Shown: positions 53,433 to 62,094, counted from the first letter of the stretch. The stretch is 64,000 nucleotides of DNA from Arthrobacter_H rhombi (GCF_039526245.1 NZ_BAAAIV010000012.1:310001-374000); one strand, 5' to 3'. The notes: a model not told the origin generated them from the sequence alone. A program made the numbers and translations.

Positions 53433-54974
53433 ATGAGACGCGCAAAGATTGTGGCCACCTTCGGGCCAGCCATTGGGACGTTGGAAAAGACGCTGCAGGC
53501 GATCCAGGCTGGTGTGGACGTGGCCCGGCTGAACATGAGCCATGGCGAGTATTCGACCCACGCCGAGAACCTGGCGAACGTCCGGCAGGCCTCGGAAAAG
53601 CTGGGCCGCCCGGTCGGGGTCTTCGCCGACCTGCAGGGACCCAAGATCCGGCTCGGTCGATTCTCCAACGGCCCACACCTGCTGGCCGCAGGTGACCGGT
53701 TCACCATCACCATCGACGACGTCGAGGGCACTAAGGACATCTGCTCGACCACGTTCAAGGGGTTGCCCCAGGACGTCGCCGTGGGTGACCGGCTGCTCGT
53801 TAACGACGGCCGCGTTGCCTTGCGCGCCGTGGAGGTCGACGATCGCCAGGTCGTCACCGAGGTCGTCACCGGCGGAGAAGTGTCCAACAACAAGGGCATC
53901 AACCTCCCCGGGGTGGCCGTGAACGTCCCCGCCTTGAGCGAAAAGGACGAAGACGACTTGCGGTGGGCCCTGCGCGCCGGAGTCGACATGATTGCCCTGT
54001 CCTTCGTGCGTAACGCCTCGGACATCCAGCGCGTGCACGAGATCATGGACGAGGAAGGCCGCCGGCTGCCCGTCATCGCCAAGATCGAGAAGCCGCAGGC
54101 CGTCGACAATCTCGAGGAGATCATCGACGCCTTCGATTCCATCATGGTCGCCCGTGGCGACCTCGGCGTCGAACTGCCGCTCGAGCAGGTCCCGCTGGTG
54201 CAGAAGCGCGCCGTCGAGTTGGCCCGTCGGTGGGCCAAGCCCGTCATCGTGGCCACGCAGGTCCTGGAATCGATGATCGAGTCCCCGACGCCGACCCGCG
54301 CTGAGGCGTCCGACTGCGCCAACGCCGTTCTCGACGGTGCCGACGCGGTCATGCTCTCCGGGGAGACCTCGGTGGGTGCCTACCCGATCGAGACGATCGA
54401 AACGATGGCCCGCATCATCACGGCGACCGAGGACCATGGGCTGGAGCGGATCCCACCGCTGGGCACGCGGCCGCGGACGCGCGGTGGCGCCATCACGCGT
54501 GCCGCCGTCGAAATCGCGGATCAGCTCGACGCGAAGTTCATCGTCGCCTTCACCCAATCCGGCGATTCGGCCCGCAGGCTCTCGCGCTTGCGCCCGTCGA
54601 AGCCGGTGCTCGGGTTCACCCCGTTGAAGCAGACGTACAACACCCTGACGTTGGTGTGGGGAGTCCAGCCCCGGCTGGTCGCGTTTGCGGACCATACGGA
54701 CAAGATGACCGCCCAGGTCGACGAGTCCTTGCAGAACGAGGGGCTGGCGGAGGTCAACGACCTGGTGGTCATCGCAGCCGGTTCCCCTCCAGGACAAGCG
54801 GGTTCGACCAACTCGCTGCGGATCCACCGCGTGGGCGACATCGCCGATTCCGGACAACTGCTGGACGGTAGCCGGAACCAAGTGCCGGCCAAGGAGAAGG
54901 TCGGCCCCTGGCGCACCCAGGAGCAGGCAGACGAGGACCGCGCCGCCAGCCGCCGTGAGGCGAAGGGCGACTAG
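53433..54974 (+). CDS. pyk: Pyruvate kinase
   Basis: 513 residues; last step of glycolysis, producing pyruvate and ATP. Signatures: KIVATFGPAIGT (usually TxGPA), VARLNMSHGEYSTH, DLQGPKIRLG, the catalytic lysine in VIAKIEKPQAVDNL and MVARGDLGVELPLEQVP. The regulatory C-domain has FIVAFTQSGDSARRLSRLRP. The last 30 residues are a charged tail beyond the usual end of about 475. Transcribed from its own leaderless promoter. Confidence 0.97.
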   Translation: MRRAKIVATFGPAIGTLEKTLQAIQAGVDVARLNMSHGEYSTHAENLANVRQASEKLGRPVGVFADLQGPKIRLGRFSNGPHLLAAGDRFTITIDDVEGTKDICSTTFKGLPQDVAVGDRLLVNDGRVALRAVEVDDRQVVTEVVTGGEVSNNKGINLPGVAVNVPALSEKDEDDLRWALRAGVDMIALSFVRNASDIQRVHEIMDEEGRRLPVIAKIEKPQAVDNLEEIIDAFDSIMVARGDLGVELPLEQVPLVQKRAVELARRWAKPVIVATQVLESMIESPTPTRAEASDCANAVLDGADAVMLSGETSVGAYPIETIETMARIITATEDHGLERIPPLGTRPRTRGGAITRAAVEIADQLDAKFIVAFTQSGDSARRLSRLRPSKPVLGFTPLKQTYNTLTLVWGVQPRLVAFADHTDKMTAQVDESLQNEGLAEVNDLVVIAAGSPPGQAGSTNSLRIHRVGDIADSGQLLDGSRNQVPAKEKVGPWRTQEQADEDRAASRREAKGD

Positions 54975-54995
54975 CGGCAGCAGCACGAGCAGAAA

Positions 54996-55045
54996 AAGTC
55001 CGACGGCGGTCGGCCCACCGTGGTGGGCCGACCGCCGTCGGACTT
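54996..55045. terminator. 24-bp perfect inverted repeat, bidirectional terminator
   Basis: Bases 54996-55019 are the exact reverse complement of 55022-55045, with only GT between them. On the minus strand it is followed by a U-run (A at 54993-54995 plus the arm end), an ideal terminator for the response-regulator gene; for pyk there is no U-tract. It sits 21 bases after pyk and 30 bases after the regulator stop. Confidence 0.9.
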
Positions 55046-55075
55046 CTCGTGGTGTGGGGCTGGGTCGGTCTGGCC

Positions 55076-55678
55076 CTACTTCACCTGGGCGATGATCGTT
55101 TCGGCGACCTCGCGCATGCTCAGGCGGCGATCCATCGACGTCTTCTGGATCCAGCGGAAGGCCTCGGGCTCGGTCAGGCCCATCTTGGTGGTCAGGACCG
55201 ACTTGGCGCGTTCCACCAGCTTGCGCGTGGCAAACTGCTCCTGGAGATCCCCGACCTCCTTCTCGAGGGCGATGATCTCCTCATGGCGGGACATGGCGAT
55301 CTCGATGGCGGGGATGAGGTCGTTCGGGCTGAACGGCTTGACCACGTAGGCCATGGCACCGGCCTCGCGGGCGCGTTCGACCAGTTCCTTCTGGCTGAAG
55401 GCCGTCAACAGCACGACCGGGGCGATGCGTTCCTTCACGATGGTCTCGGCAGCCGAAATACCGTCCATGACGGGCATCTTCACGTCCATGAGCACCAGAT
55501 CGGGGCGGTGTTCGCGCACCAGTTCCACGGCCTTCTCGCCGTTGTCGGCTTCGGCAACGACCTCGAATCCCTCTCCGGTGAGGATCTCGACGATGTCCAG
55601 CCGGATGAGGGTTTCATCCTCTGCGACAACGACCCGGCGGGCGGGCGTCGAGGTGGCCTCGGGGGTGGCTTCTGTCAT
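55076..55678 (-). CDS. pdtaR: ANTAR-domain response regulator, PdtaR-like
   Basis: 200 residues. Receiver domain (about 15-130) with acidic pocket VVAEDETLI, phospho-acceptor aspartate in LVLMDVKMPVMDG, threonine in LLTAFS and lysine in YVVKPFSP. A coiled linker leads to an ANTAR RNA-binding domain (about 140-200, LVERAKSVLTTKMGLTEPEAFRWIQK). Such proteins bind paired hairpins in mRNA and prevent termination. Mycobacterial PdtaR occupies a similar place near pyk and polA. No sensor kinase is adjacent. Start has CAGGAG; -10 TAGGCT at 55736-55741. Confidence 0.92.
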   Translation of the reverse strand: MTEATPEATSTPARRVVVAEDETLIRLDIVEILTGEGFEVVAEADNGEKAVELVREHRPDLVLMDVKMPVMDGISAAETIVKERIAPVVLLTAFSQKELVERAREAGAMAYVVKPFSPNDLIPAIEIAMSRHEEIIALEKEVGDLQEQFATRKLVERAKSVLTTKMGLTEPEAFRWIQKTSMDRRLSMREVAETIIAQVK

Positions 55679-55735
55679 GGCGTTACTCCTGGCTGCCCGG
55701 GGGAACGGGGCGATGGGTTCTCGGATTCCTCATCA

Positions 55736-55741
55736 AGCCTA
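55736..55741 (-). promoter_or_regulatory. -10 box TAGGCT for the ANTAR regulator gene
   Basis: Minus-strand TAGGCT about 58 bases before the ATG at 55678; the resulting leader carries a CAGGAG ribosome site. Confidence 0.45.
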
Positions 55742-55828
55742 TCGGCATGTAGAGTTGTTTAGCGCAACGCATCCCTGTGATGTTTTCCCGGTCCTCGTGA
55801 CTGGTTGGAACCCGGGGGAGTGGAGCAG

Positions 55829-55912
55829 GCCCGAGTGGCGGAATGGCAGACGCGTTGCACTCAAAATGCAATATCGAGAGGTGTGTGGGTTCGAGTCCCA
55901 CCTCGGGCACCA
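55829..55912 (+). tRNA. tRNA-Leu (CAA)
   Basis: Class II tRNA with a long variable arm: acceptor GCCCGAG/CTCGGGC, anticodon CAA in loop CTCAAAA, T-loop TTCGAGT, A discriminator, and CCA encoded (55910-55912). It reads the TTG codon. Confidence 0.96.
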
Positions 55913-55914
55913 AC

Positions 55915-55953
55915 GGCCCCGATCCCTGAATATCCAGGGGTCGGGGCCTTTTT
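55915..55953 (+). terminator. Terminator after tRNA-Leu
   Basis: GGCCCCGA (55915-55922) pairs with TCGGGGCC (55941-55948), with inner CCCTG/CAGGG pairing, followed by five T. Strong intrinsic terminator. Confidence 0.9.
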
Positions 55954-56587
55954 CATGCAGGGCGGTCCGCCCGGGCGCCCTCCCGCTGTTTCCGTGTAAT
56001 GGCACATTCGACGTCCCCGTGTTCGACTCCGGGAATGGCCACCGGCCCGTCGGCGACGACGTGGCGGACCAGCCTCATCGTGCCGTCCCCATGTCCCGCC
56101 ATGAGGCGACGCTGACGTCCATCGTGCTGGCGGTGGCTCGTCCGGCACCGAGCGTTGTCATGTCCCGGTCGATCGGGGCCGCCGCGCCCTCCCTTCCCCG
56201 GCCGTGTCCCCAGGCGGAACGCTGCGGCCGGTCTCCGAATCCAGGTTGGCCAGGAAGCGCATTCGGCGCCGGACGGAGGAGGATCCACCCGAGGGACTCG
56301 CCGGTCTCCAACTATTCGGCCGGCCAGGACCCGTAGCCACCTGGCCTGCTGTAGGAGGCGGGAAAAGCCGGCAGGATCCCCGTGTCCACATCCGGCCGCG
56401 GTGTTCCGTGACCGCCGGTGAGGACGTGCATGGCTGCAGGTCCGGCGTCGAGCCCACCGGGCCCACCTGTCTCGCGGGGGTGAAACAGCGCAGGCGAAGA
56501 TGCCGGCACGCAAGCTGCGTGCCCAAGGGGCCAGTGGGACACCGACGCGCGGGAGTGGACCGTGGGGCAAGGAGCTCATGGACGCCG
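55954..56587. other. 634-base stretch without a recognisable gene
   Basis: GC-rich sequence between tRNA-Leu and the GntR gene. Open frames exist on both strands (for example minus strand 55953-56579) but they are Arg/Pro/Gly-rich and show no domain or credible start. It may be remnant DNA from gene loss or an insertion next to the tRNA; no direct repeat of the tRNA 3' end was seen. Confidence 0.5.
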
Positions 56588-56619
56588 TTGTATTTATCGT
56601 TGCATTTATCAGTTATGAT
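56588..56619 (+). promoter_or_regulatory. Promoter and direct-repeat operator of the GntR gene
   Basis: Two 11-mers, TTGTATTTATC (56588-56598) and TTGCATTTATC (56600-56610), differ at one base and are 12 bases apart, immediately before -10 TATGAT (56614-56619). The ATG at 56626 is six bases after the -10, so the message is probably leaderless and the repeats are a likely autoregulatory site. Confidence 0.6.
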
Positions 56620-56625
56620 GGAAGC

Positions 56626-57294
56626 ATGGCAACGAATCAACAGGTCAGTCGTTTCTGGTCATGGCGCCCCGACGCGTCCCCGGCGAAGACCGCCGTCGAG
56701 CGTGTCTACGTCGGCGTCAGTGCCGATATTGTCGGAGGCTCCCTGACCGGGGGAACGTTGATCACTGAAGGGGAGATGGCCGAGCGGTTCGCCGTCAGCC
56801 GGACCCCGGTCCGGGAAGCCTTCCTGGTGCTTGAAGCCCAGGGCCTGCTGGTGCTCTTCCCCAAGAAGGGTGCCATCGTCACCACCCCGGATGCTGCCGA
56901 GAACCAGCAACTGCGACAGGTGCGCATCATGCTCGAATCACGGGCCGTGGAATTGCAGAACGGTTTGTCGGCAAGCGATTCCCCCCTATCGGCACAACTG
57001 ACGGATTTGATCGAGACCCAGCGGCGGGCTGCGTCCACGGGCGACGCGCTGGCGTTCGCCCGCGCGGACCACCGGTTCCACGCGTGTGTCGTCGCAGCCT
57101 CGGGAAACCCCATCATCGATGACTTCTATGCGCAGCTGGGCCCACGTTTGGCGCGGTTGACGTGCCTGACCGTCCAGAATGCCGGTGAACTCCAGCGGTT
57201 CGTGAACGAACATACCCGGTTGGCCGAGCTGTTCCGCGTTGCGGACCACCACGGCTATGAGGAACTCCTCCAATCCCACGTGTCCGGGGCCTAG
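56626..57294 (+). CDS. GntR-family transcriptional regulator (FadR/FCD type)
   Basis: 222 residues. N-terminal winged helix (about 20-90): GTLITEGEMAERFAVSRTPVREAFLVLEAQGLL is the typical GntR recognition region. The C-terminal FCD helical domain carries the metal ligand pattern ADHRFHACVVAASGN and a later histidine (NEHTRL). Effectors of this subgroup are usually small organic acids. The next gene, an MFS transporter, begins 94 bases downstream and is the natural target. Confidence 0.9.
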   Translation: MATNQQVSRFWSWRPDASPAKTAVERVYVGVSADIVGGSLTGGTLITEGEMAERFAVSRTPVREAFLVLEAQGLLVLFPKKGAIVTTPDAAENQQLRQVRIMLESRAVELQNGLSASDSPLSAQLTDLIETQRRAASTGDALAFARADHRFHACVVAASGNPIIDDFYAQLGPRLARLTCLTVQNAGELQRFVNEHTRLAELFRVADHHGYEELLQSHVSGA

Positions 57295-57388
57295 AACCTC
57301 CCATCTTGCGGCTGGCTGCCGTCCGGCCAGCCTGAACTACCCGCCGCCCGCGCCGCTGCGCGCCGGCACCTGAGGAAAGTGATCCCCC

Positions 57389-58588
57389 ATGCGTGCGTTC
57401 CCCGCCGCTCCCTGGCTCCGTGTTGCCCCTGCCGTGCTGGTCATGGCGTGGGGAGGCAACCACTTCACGCCGCTGCTGGGCCTCTACCGCGACATCGGCC
57501 CCTACTCGGTGCTGAGCGTTGATCTGTTCCTGGGCACGTACGTCCTGGGTCTGGTCCCCGGACTGCTCATCGGCGGCCCGCTCTCGGATCGCCACGGCCG
57601 CAAGCCGGTGGCGGTGGCCGGCGTCCTGCTGGGGATCCTGGCCAGCGTCGTGTTGGCGCTGTTCTTCCACCAGGAAGTGCTGATGTGCGCCGGGCGCCTG
57701 CTGGCCGGGCTCGGTGTCGGAATCGGCATGGCCGTGGGCACCAGCTGGATCAAGGAATTATCGAGTGCGCCCTATGACGCGGCAGCCGATGCCACCGCCG
57801 GGGCCCGCCGGCCCTCGCTGGCGCTGACCCTCGGCTTCGGGCTCGGGGCAGGGGCCTCGGGTTCGCTCGCGCAGTGGGGCCCCGCCCCGGCGCTCACCCC
57901 ATACCTGGTGCACATCGTGTTGAGCCTGGTCGCGCTCACCGCACTGGTGAAGGCCCCGGAGACCGTGGAGCGTGGACGCCAGACGACCACGCTGCGGCAG
58001 GACCTCAGGGTCCCGCTGGCTGGCCACCGGCGTTTTCGCCGGGTCGTGGTACCCGCCGCCCCATGGGTCTTCGCGACAGCGGGAGTGGCCTATGCGGTCA
58101 TCCCCATGTTGGAGAGCGGGAAGCTCGGGGACCTGCAGCTGGGCTACGCCACGCTGCTGACCGTACTCACCCTCGGAGCTGGGGCGCTTGTCCAGCCATT
58201 CGTGGCGCGCATTGACCGGGTCACCGGTGGGCGGGCGCTGCTCGTGGGCATGGGGGCCATGCTGATCGGCCTGGGCATTGCCGCGGCCAACGCCCACTAC
58301 CTCTCGTTGGTCGCGGGTGCGGCCGCGGCCGTGATGCTCGGTGTCGCCTACGGCATCGCCCTGGTGTCCGGGCTGGTGGAGATCCAGCGCATCGCCACAG
58401 GCCGCGACCTGGCCGGGCTCACCGGCGTCTACTACAGCCTCAGCTACAGCGGATTCCTGTTGCCCGTGCTGCTCGCTGGCCTGGCCAGCGTGGCGTCCTA
58501 CACGATATTGCTCGGCGGGGTGCTCCTGGTGTGCCTGGCCTGCCTGGTGCTCGTGGCCGGGGGATTGCGGCGCACCGCGCTGCCCTGA
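57389..58588 (+). CDS. Major facilitator superfamily transporter
   Basis: 399 residues with about 12 membrane segments. The loop between helices 2 and 3 has GGPLSDRHGRKPVAVAG, the MFS signature, and helix 4 begins CAGRLLAGLGVGIGMAVGTSW. A GAGGAAAG site lies upstream of the ATG. Substrate unknown. Placed behind a GntR regulator, so probably inducible by its substrate. The stop is three bases from the opposing gene's stop. Confidence 0.87.
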   Translation: MRAFPAAPWLRVAPAVLVMAWGGNHFTPLLGLYRDIGPYSVLSVDLFLGTYVLGLVPGLLIGGPLSDRHGRKPVAVAGVLLGILASVVLALFFHQEVLMCAGRLLAGLGVGIGMAVGTSWIKELSSAPYDAAADATAGARRPSLALTLGFGLGAGASGSLAQWGPAPALTPYLVHIVLSLVALTALVKAPETVERGRQTTTLRQDLRVPLAGHRRFRRVVVPAAPWVFATAGVAYAVIPMLESGKLGDLQLGYATLLTVLTLGAGALVQPFVARIDRVTGGRALLVGMGAMLIGLGIAAANAHYLSLVAGAAAAVMLGVAYGIALVSGLVEIQRIATGRDLAGLTGVYYSLSYSGFLLPVLLAGLASVASYTILLGGVLLVCLACLVLVAGGLRRTALP

Positions 58589-58591
58589 GCC

Positions 58592-59212
58592 CTATTCGAA
58601 GGGGGTGGGGTCGCCCATGCCGACGCGCAGGATTTCCGGGACCCCACTGGAGAAATCGACCACCGTGGTGGGTTCGGTGCCGCATTCCCCGGAGTCGACC
58701 ACCGCGTCGACCTGGTGGTCCAGCCGTTCCTTGATCTCCCACCCCTGCGTCAGCGGTTCCTCCTCGTCCGGCAGCAGCAGCGTCGTGGACAACAGTGGCT
58801 CACCCAGGGCGGAGAGCAGGGATTGCACGACGGCGTTGTCCGGAATGCGCACCCCCACGGTCTTCTTCTTCGGGTGCAGCAAGCGCCGGGGGACCTCCGG
58901 GGTGGCCTTGAGGATGAAGGTGTAGCTGCCCGGAGTGGCTGCCTTCAGGCTGCGGAAGACGGCGTTGCCCATCTCCACGAACTGGCCCAGCTGGGCGAAG
59001 CTGCTGCACATCAAGGTGAAGTGGTGCTTGTCGTTGAGGTGCCGGATGGTCCTGATCCGGTCCAGCGCGTCCCGGTTGCCCAGCTGGGCGCCGAGCGCAT
59101 AACAGGAATCGGTGGGGTAGGCGATGAGCGCCCCCTGCTGCAGCAGGTCGACGATCTGGCCCACGGCACGCGGCTGCGGGTCCTGCGGGTGGACATCGAA
59201 GAATCTGGCCAT
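58592..59212 (-). CDS. YciO/Sua5/YrdC family protein
   Basis: 206 residues. RNA-binding and nucleotide-binding fold: GALIAYPTDSCYALGAQLGNRDALDRI, then the KHHFTLMCSSF segment and PGSYTFILKATPEVPRRLLHPKKKTVGVRIP. The TDSCYALG form and length match YciO, a relative of the TsaC enzyme that makes threonylcarbamoyl-AMP; whether it does this reaction is uncertain and another Sua5/TsaC is expected elsewhere. -10 TAGTCT lies six bases before the ATG. Confidence 0.88.
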   Translation of the reverse strand: MARFFDVHPQDPQPRAVGQIVDLLQQGALIAYPTDSCYALGAQLGNRDALDRIRTIRHLNDKHHFTLMCSSFAQLGQFVEMGNAVFRSLKAATPGSYTFILKATPEVPRRLLHPKKKTVGVRIPDNAVVQSLLSALGEPLLSTTLLLPDEEEPLTQGWEIKERLDHQVDAVVDSGECGTEPTTVVDFSSGVPEILRVGMGDPTPFE

Positions 59213-59218
59213 GACAGG

Positions 59219-59224
59219 AGACTA
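59219..59224 (-). promoter_or_regulatory. -10 box TAGTCT for leaderless yciO-type gene
   Basis: Minus-strand TAGTCT ends six bases before the ATG at 59212 with no Shine-Dalgarno in the gap. Confidence 0.55.
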
Positions 59225-59404
59225 CGACCCGGAGGCCGAACATGCACGCATCCGCCCCTACCGTGGCGTCCGCCACAGCAGAGGCGGCGTGTCCGGGGCA
59301 AATGGCGCAGCCAGCGAAATGTGTGTGACCATAGAGTGAATTCTGGGTCGGACCCGTTCCCCCGTTCGGCCGTGCACCTTAGCCATCCCCAGATTGGTTC
59401 CTAG

Positions 59405-60712
59405 ATGGAAATCTCCCTCATCGTTGTCCTGGTCATCGCACTGGCACTGTTCTTCGATTTCACGAACGGCTTCCACGACACCGCCAACGCCATGGCCACC
59501 CCGATCGCCACCGGTGCCATCAAGCCGAAGACGGCGGTCACCCTGGCAGCGATCCTCAACCTGATCGGAGCGTTCCTCTCCACCGAGGTGGCGACCACGA
59601 TCTCCGGGGGACTGATCAACGAGGGGGACAACGGCTTCTCGATCGGACCGGAGATCATCTTCGCCGGTCTGATGGGGGCGGTGGTCTGGAACATGCTCAC
59701 CTGGCTGCTCGGCCTGCCCTCCAGCTCCTCCCACGCCCTGTTCGGCGGGCTCATCGGTGCAGCCATCGCCGGCGCCGGCTTCGGCGTGGTCAACTACGGC
59801 ACCGTGGTCTCCAAGGTCCTGCTGCCCGCCCTGGTGGCCCCGGTCATCGCCGGCCTCGCGGCGTACCTGTGCACCAAGCTGGCGTACTGGATCACCAAAC
59901 GGCCCTCCGGGGTCTCCTCGCCCAAGCGCGGCGGGTTCCGCGTGGGCCAGATCTTCTCCTCCTCGCTGGTGGCCCTGGCGCACGGCACCAACGACGCGCA
60001 GAAGACCATGGGTGTGATCACGCTGGCACTGGTCGCCTCCAACCTGCAGGAATCCGGCAGTCATGTGCACATCTGGGTCATCACCGCCTGTGCCCTGGCC
60101 ATCGCCCTGGGAACCTACGTGGGCGGTTGGCGCATCATCGCGACGATGGGCACCGGCCTCACCGAGGTCAAGCCCGCCCAGGGCTTCTCCGCCGAGTCCT
60201 CCACCGCGGCGGCCATCCTGGCCTCCTCGCACCTCGGTTTCGCCCTGTCGACCACGCAGGTGGCCTCCGGCTCCGTCATCGGTTCGGGCCTCGGCCGCAA
60301 GGGAGCCACCGTCCAGTGGCGGACCGCGGGCAAGATCGCCACCGGCTGGCTGTTCACGCTGCCCTGCGCGGCGGTCGTCGGCGCACTCGCTGCCGCCCTG
60401 ACGTACCTGGGCACCATCGGGCTGGTCCTGGTGGCCGTCATCGGCTTCGGCGTCGTGCTGCTGATCTGGTGGCTCTCCCGCAAGAATGTCATTGGCCCGA
60501 ACCACGCTGTCTCCGATGTCGACGAGGCCGGGGGTGCCGTGAGCATCCCGACCAAGAAGCAACGCCGGAAGATGCGCAAGGCCCAGCGCCGCGCCGAACG
60601 CGCGGAAACCGAACGCATGGCCCATGAGGCCCAGAAGAAAGCGGATCGCCGGGAGGCTGCCGCCACCACCACGGCGGATCGTCCGTCCACCGGTCCGGAG
60701 GAGACCCGATGA
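59405..60712 (+). CDS. pit: Inorganic phosphate transporter, PiT family
   Basis: 435 residues; low-affinity metal-phosphate/H+ symporter. Both PiT signature repeats are present: FDFTNGFHDTANAMATPIA (residues 18-36) and LVALAHGTNDAQKTMGV (about 190). About ten membrane segments end near residue 365. The last 65 residues are a highly charged Lys/Arg/Glu helix, KKQRRKMRKAQRRAERAETE, likely a cytoplasmic coiled coil. The stop overlaps the next small gene by ATGA. Confidence 0.94.
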   Translation: MEISLIVVLVIALALFFDFTNGFHDTANAMATPIATGAIKPKTAVTLAAILNLIGAFLSTEVATTISGGLINEGDNGFSIGPEIIFAGLMGAVVWNMLTWLLGLPSSSSHALFGGLIGAAIAGAGFGVVNYGTVVSKVLLPALVAPVIAGLAAYLCTKLAYWITKRPSGVSSPKRGGFRVGQIFSSSLVALAHGTNDAQKTMGVITLALVASNLQESGSHVHIWVITACALAIALGTYVGGWRIIATMGTGLTEVKPAQGFSAESSTAAAILASSHLGFALSTTQVASGSVIGSGLGRKGATVQWRTAGKIATGWLFTLPCAAVVGALAAALTYLGTIGLVLVAVIGFGVVLLIWWLSRKNVIGPNHAVSDVDEAGGAVSIPTKKQRRKMRKAQRRAERAETERMAHEAQKKADRREAAATTTADRPSTGPEETR

Positions 60713-60945
60713 ACATTGAATGGCTCTCGTTTCTGACCGTCGCGGTCGTCACCCTGATCTCCGCGCTGGCGCTGGTGACGCTCTACTCCTCGGCGGTGCG
60801 CCTGAAGGCGATCGCCGAGGACGGCGGCCGGGGCGCCACCCTGGCCAAGAGCGGGGCCGTGGCCTGCTTCGTGCTCTGCGGCTGCCTGGTCCTGCTGGGC
60901 ATCTACCTGATCGTCCCGCAGCTCGGCGGCGGCGGAGGCCACTGA
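60709..60945 (+). CDS. Small two-helix membrane protein coupled to pit
   Basis: 78 residues: membrane helix (about 6-28), a short cytoplasmic-type loop RLKAIAEDGGRGATLAK, a second helix (about 48-70) and a Gly/His-rich end. Start overlaps the pit stop, so it is made together with the transporter and may be an accessory subunit. No named family recognised. Confidence 0.78.
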   Translation: MNIEWLSFLTVAVVTLISALALVTLYSSAVRLKAIAEDGGRGATLAKSGAVACFVLCGCLVLLGIYLIVPQLGGGGGH

Positions 60946-60988
60946 TCCGACCCGTGGCCCGCATGGCCCGATGTGGCAGCATGGGGTC

Positions 60989-61567
60989 ATGACACGCTTC
61001 CGGTACCTTGTGGCCTCCAGTGCCGACGGCTACATCGCCGACGAGCACGACTCGCTGGAATGGCTGTTCGCGTTCAACGACTACCACGTGGGTTTCGGCG
61101 ACCCCGTGGAGGCCTTCATGACCGAGATCGGCTCCCTGGTGATGGGCGCCGACACCTACCGCTGGTTGACGGCGCACATGCGCTCGACCGGCGAACCCTG
61201 GCCCTACCCCGACCTCCCGTGCTGGGTCTTCACCCATCGTGAACTGGCCGCCGAACCCGGTGCCGACCTGAGCTTCATCCGCGGTGACGTCGATGAATGG
61301 GTCGGCGACATCGAAGCCGACGCCGGCGCGAAGGACGTCTGGGTCCTCGGCGGCGGGGGGCTGGCCGGCCAACTGGCCGAGGCGGGGCATCTGGACGAGC
61401 TGATCCTGTACACCATGCCCGTGCTGCTGGGCGGAGGCCGGCCCCTGGCCAGCCTGCGGGCGCCCCTGCTGCTGACCCCCACCTCGAGCCGCGAATTCGG
61501 CCTGGGCGTGAGGGAAACACGGTACGACGTCGGAAAACCTCCTGCCGTGAACCGCACCGAGTACTGA
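60989..61567 (+). CDS. Dihydrofolate reductase-like / RibD C-terminal domain protein
   Basis: 192 residues. RYLVASSADGYIADEHDSLEWL at the start, LVMGADTYRWL and VWVLGGGGLAGQLAEAGHLDELILYTMPVLLGGG show the DHFR/RibD reductase fold with an NADPH-binding glycine loop. It lacks the deaminase domain and is not in the rib operon, so it belongs to the broad 'dihydrofolate reductase family' of unknown substrate. I use ATG 60989; an ATG six codons earlier is possible. Confidence 0.82.
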   Translation: MTRFRYLVASSADGYIADEHDSLEWLFAFNDYHVGFGDPVEAFMTEIGSLVMGADTYRWLTAHMRSTGEPWPYPDLPCWVFTHRELAAEPGADLSFIRGDVDEWVGDIEADAGAKDVWVLGGGGLAGQLAEAGHLDELILYTMPVLLGGGRPLASLRAPLLLTPTSSREFGLGVRETRYDVGKPPAVNRTEY

Positions 61568-61657
61568 CGGCACCGGCCGGGACGCCCGACTGGCGTCAGG
61601 CCGTTGGCCGCTCTAGGCTCGGACACGACCTCTGTACGCATCGAAAGGACATGTCCC

Positions 61658-62077
61658 ATGAAACTCAGCCACCTGCCATTGCGCCTGACGACCGGTGCCT
61701 TCATCCTCAATTCCGGAGTGGGCAAGCTCCAGCTCGACGGTGAATCGGCCGCCGGCCTGCAGCAGATGGGTGCCTCTGCCTTCCCGCAGCTGGCGGATCT
61801 GGATCCCGAGCAGTTCGGCAAGGTCCTCAGCGCCGCGGAGATCGCCTTGGGTGCTGCCCTGCTGCTGCCCTTCGTCCCGAGCAAGCTGGCCGGCCTGGGC
61901 CTGACCGCCTTCTCCGCGTCGATGGTCACCATGTACCTGAAGACGCCGGGACTCACCCGCGAAGACGGCATCCGCCCGACCCAGAACGGCACCGCCGTGG
62001 CGAAGGACTTCTGGATGCTGGGCATCGGCCTGGCCCTGATCCTCGATTCCGCGAAGAAGAAGCGCAAGGTCAAGTAG
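61658..62077 (+). CDS. Small membrane protein, DoxX-like
   Basis: 139 residues with three to four hydrophobic segments; N-terminal LRLTTGAFILNSGVGK and the later EIALGAALLLPFVPSKLAGLGL pattern resemble the DoxX/DoxD fold. Ends in a basic tail KKKRKVK. GAAAGGAC precedes ATG 61658, and a -10 TAGGCT lies at 61614-61619. Function unknown. Confidence 0.72.
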   Translation: MKLSHLPLRLTTGAFILNSGVGKLQLDGESAAGLQQMGASAFPQLADLDPEQFGKVLSAAEIALGAALLLPFVPSKLAGLGLTAFSASMVTMYLKTPGLTREDGIRPTQNGTAVAKDFWMLGIGLALILDSAKKKRKVK

Positions 62078-62094
62078 CACCTGTCGCCGTCGCC

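Noticed and set aside
52047..54986. 979-codon open frame on the minus strand across gltD and pyk
   Set aside because: It is fully antisense to two well-conserved genes. High GC in third codon positions creates long open antisense frames; the translation is low-complexity with no domain.
55829..56060. tRNA-Leu as an integration (att) site
   Set aside because: No exact repeat of the tRNA 3' end was found downstream and no integrase gene is present. A loosely similar TTCGACTCCGGGAATGG segment near 56020 is too weak.
55953..56579. 208-codon minus-strand frame between tRNA-Leu and the GntR gene
   Set aside because: Arg/Pro/Gly-rich translation with no domain and no start signal; it would also read through the terminator of tRNA-Leu. 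Kept only as an unexplained stretch.
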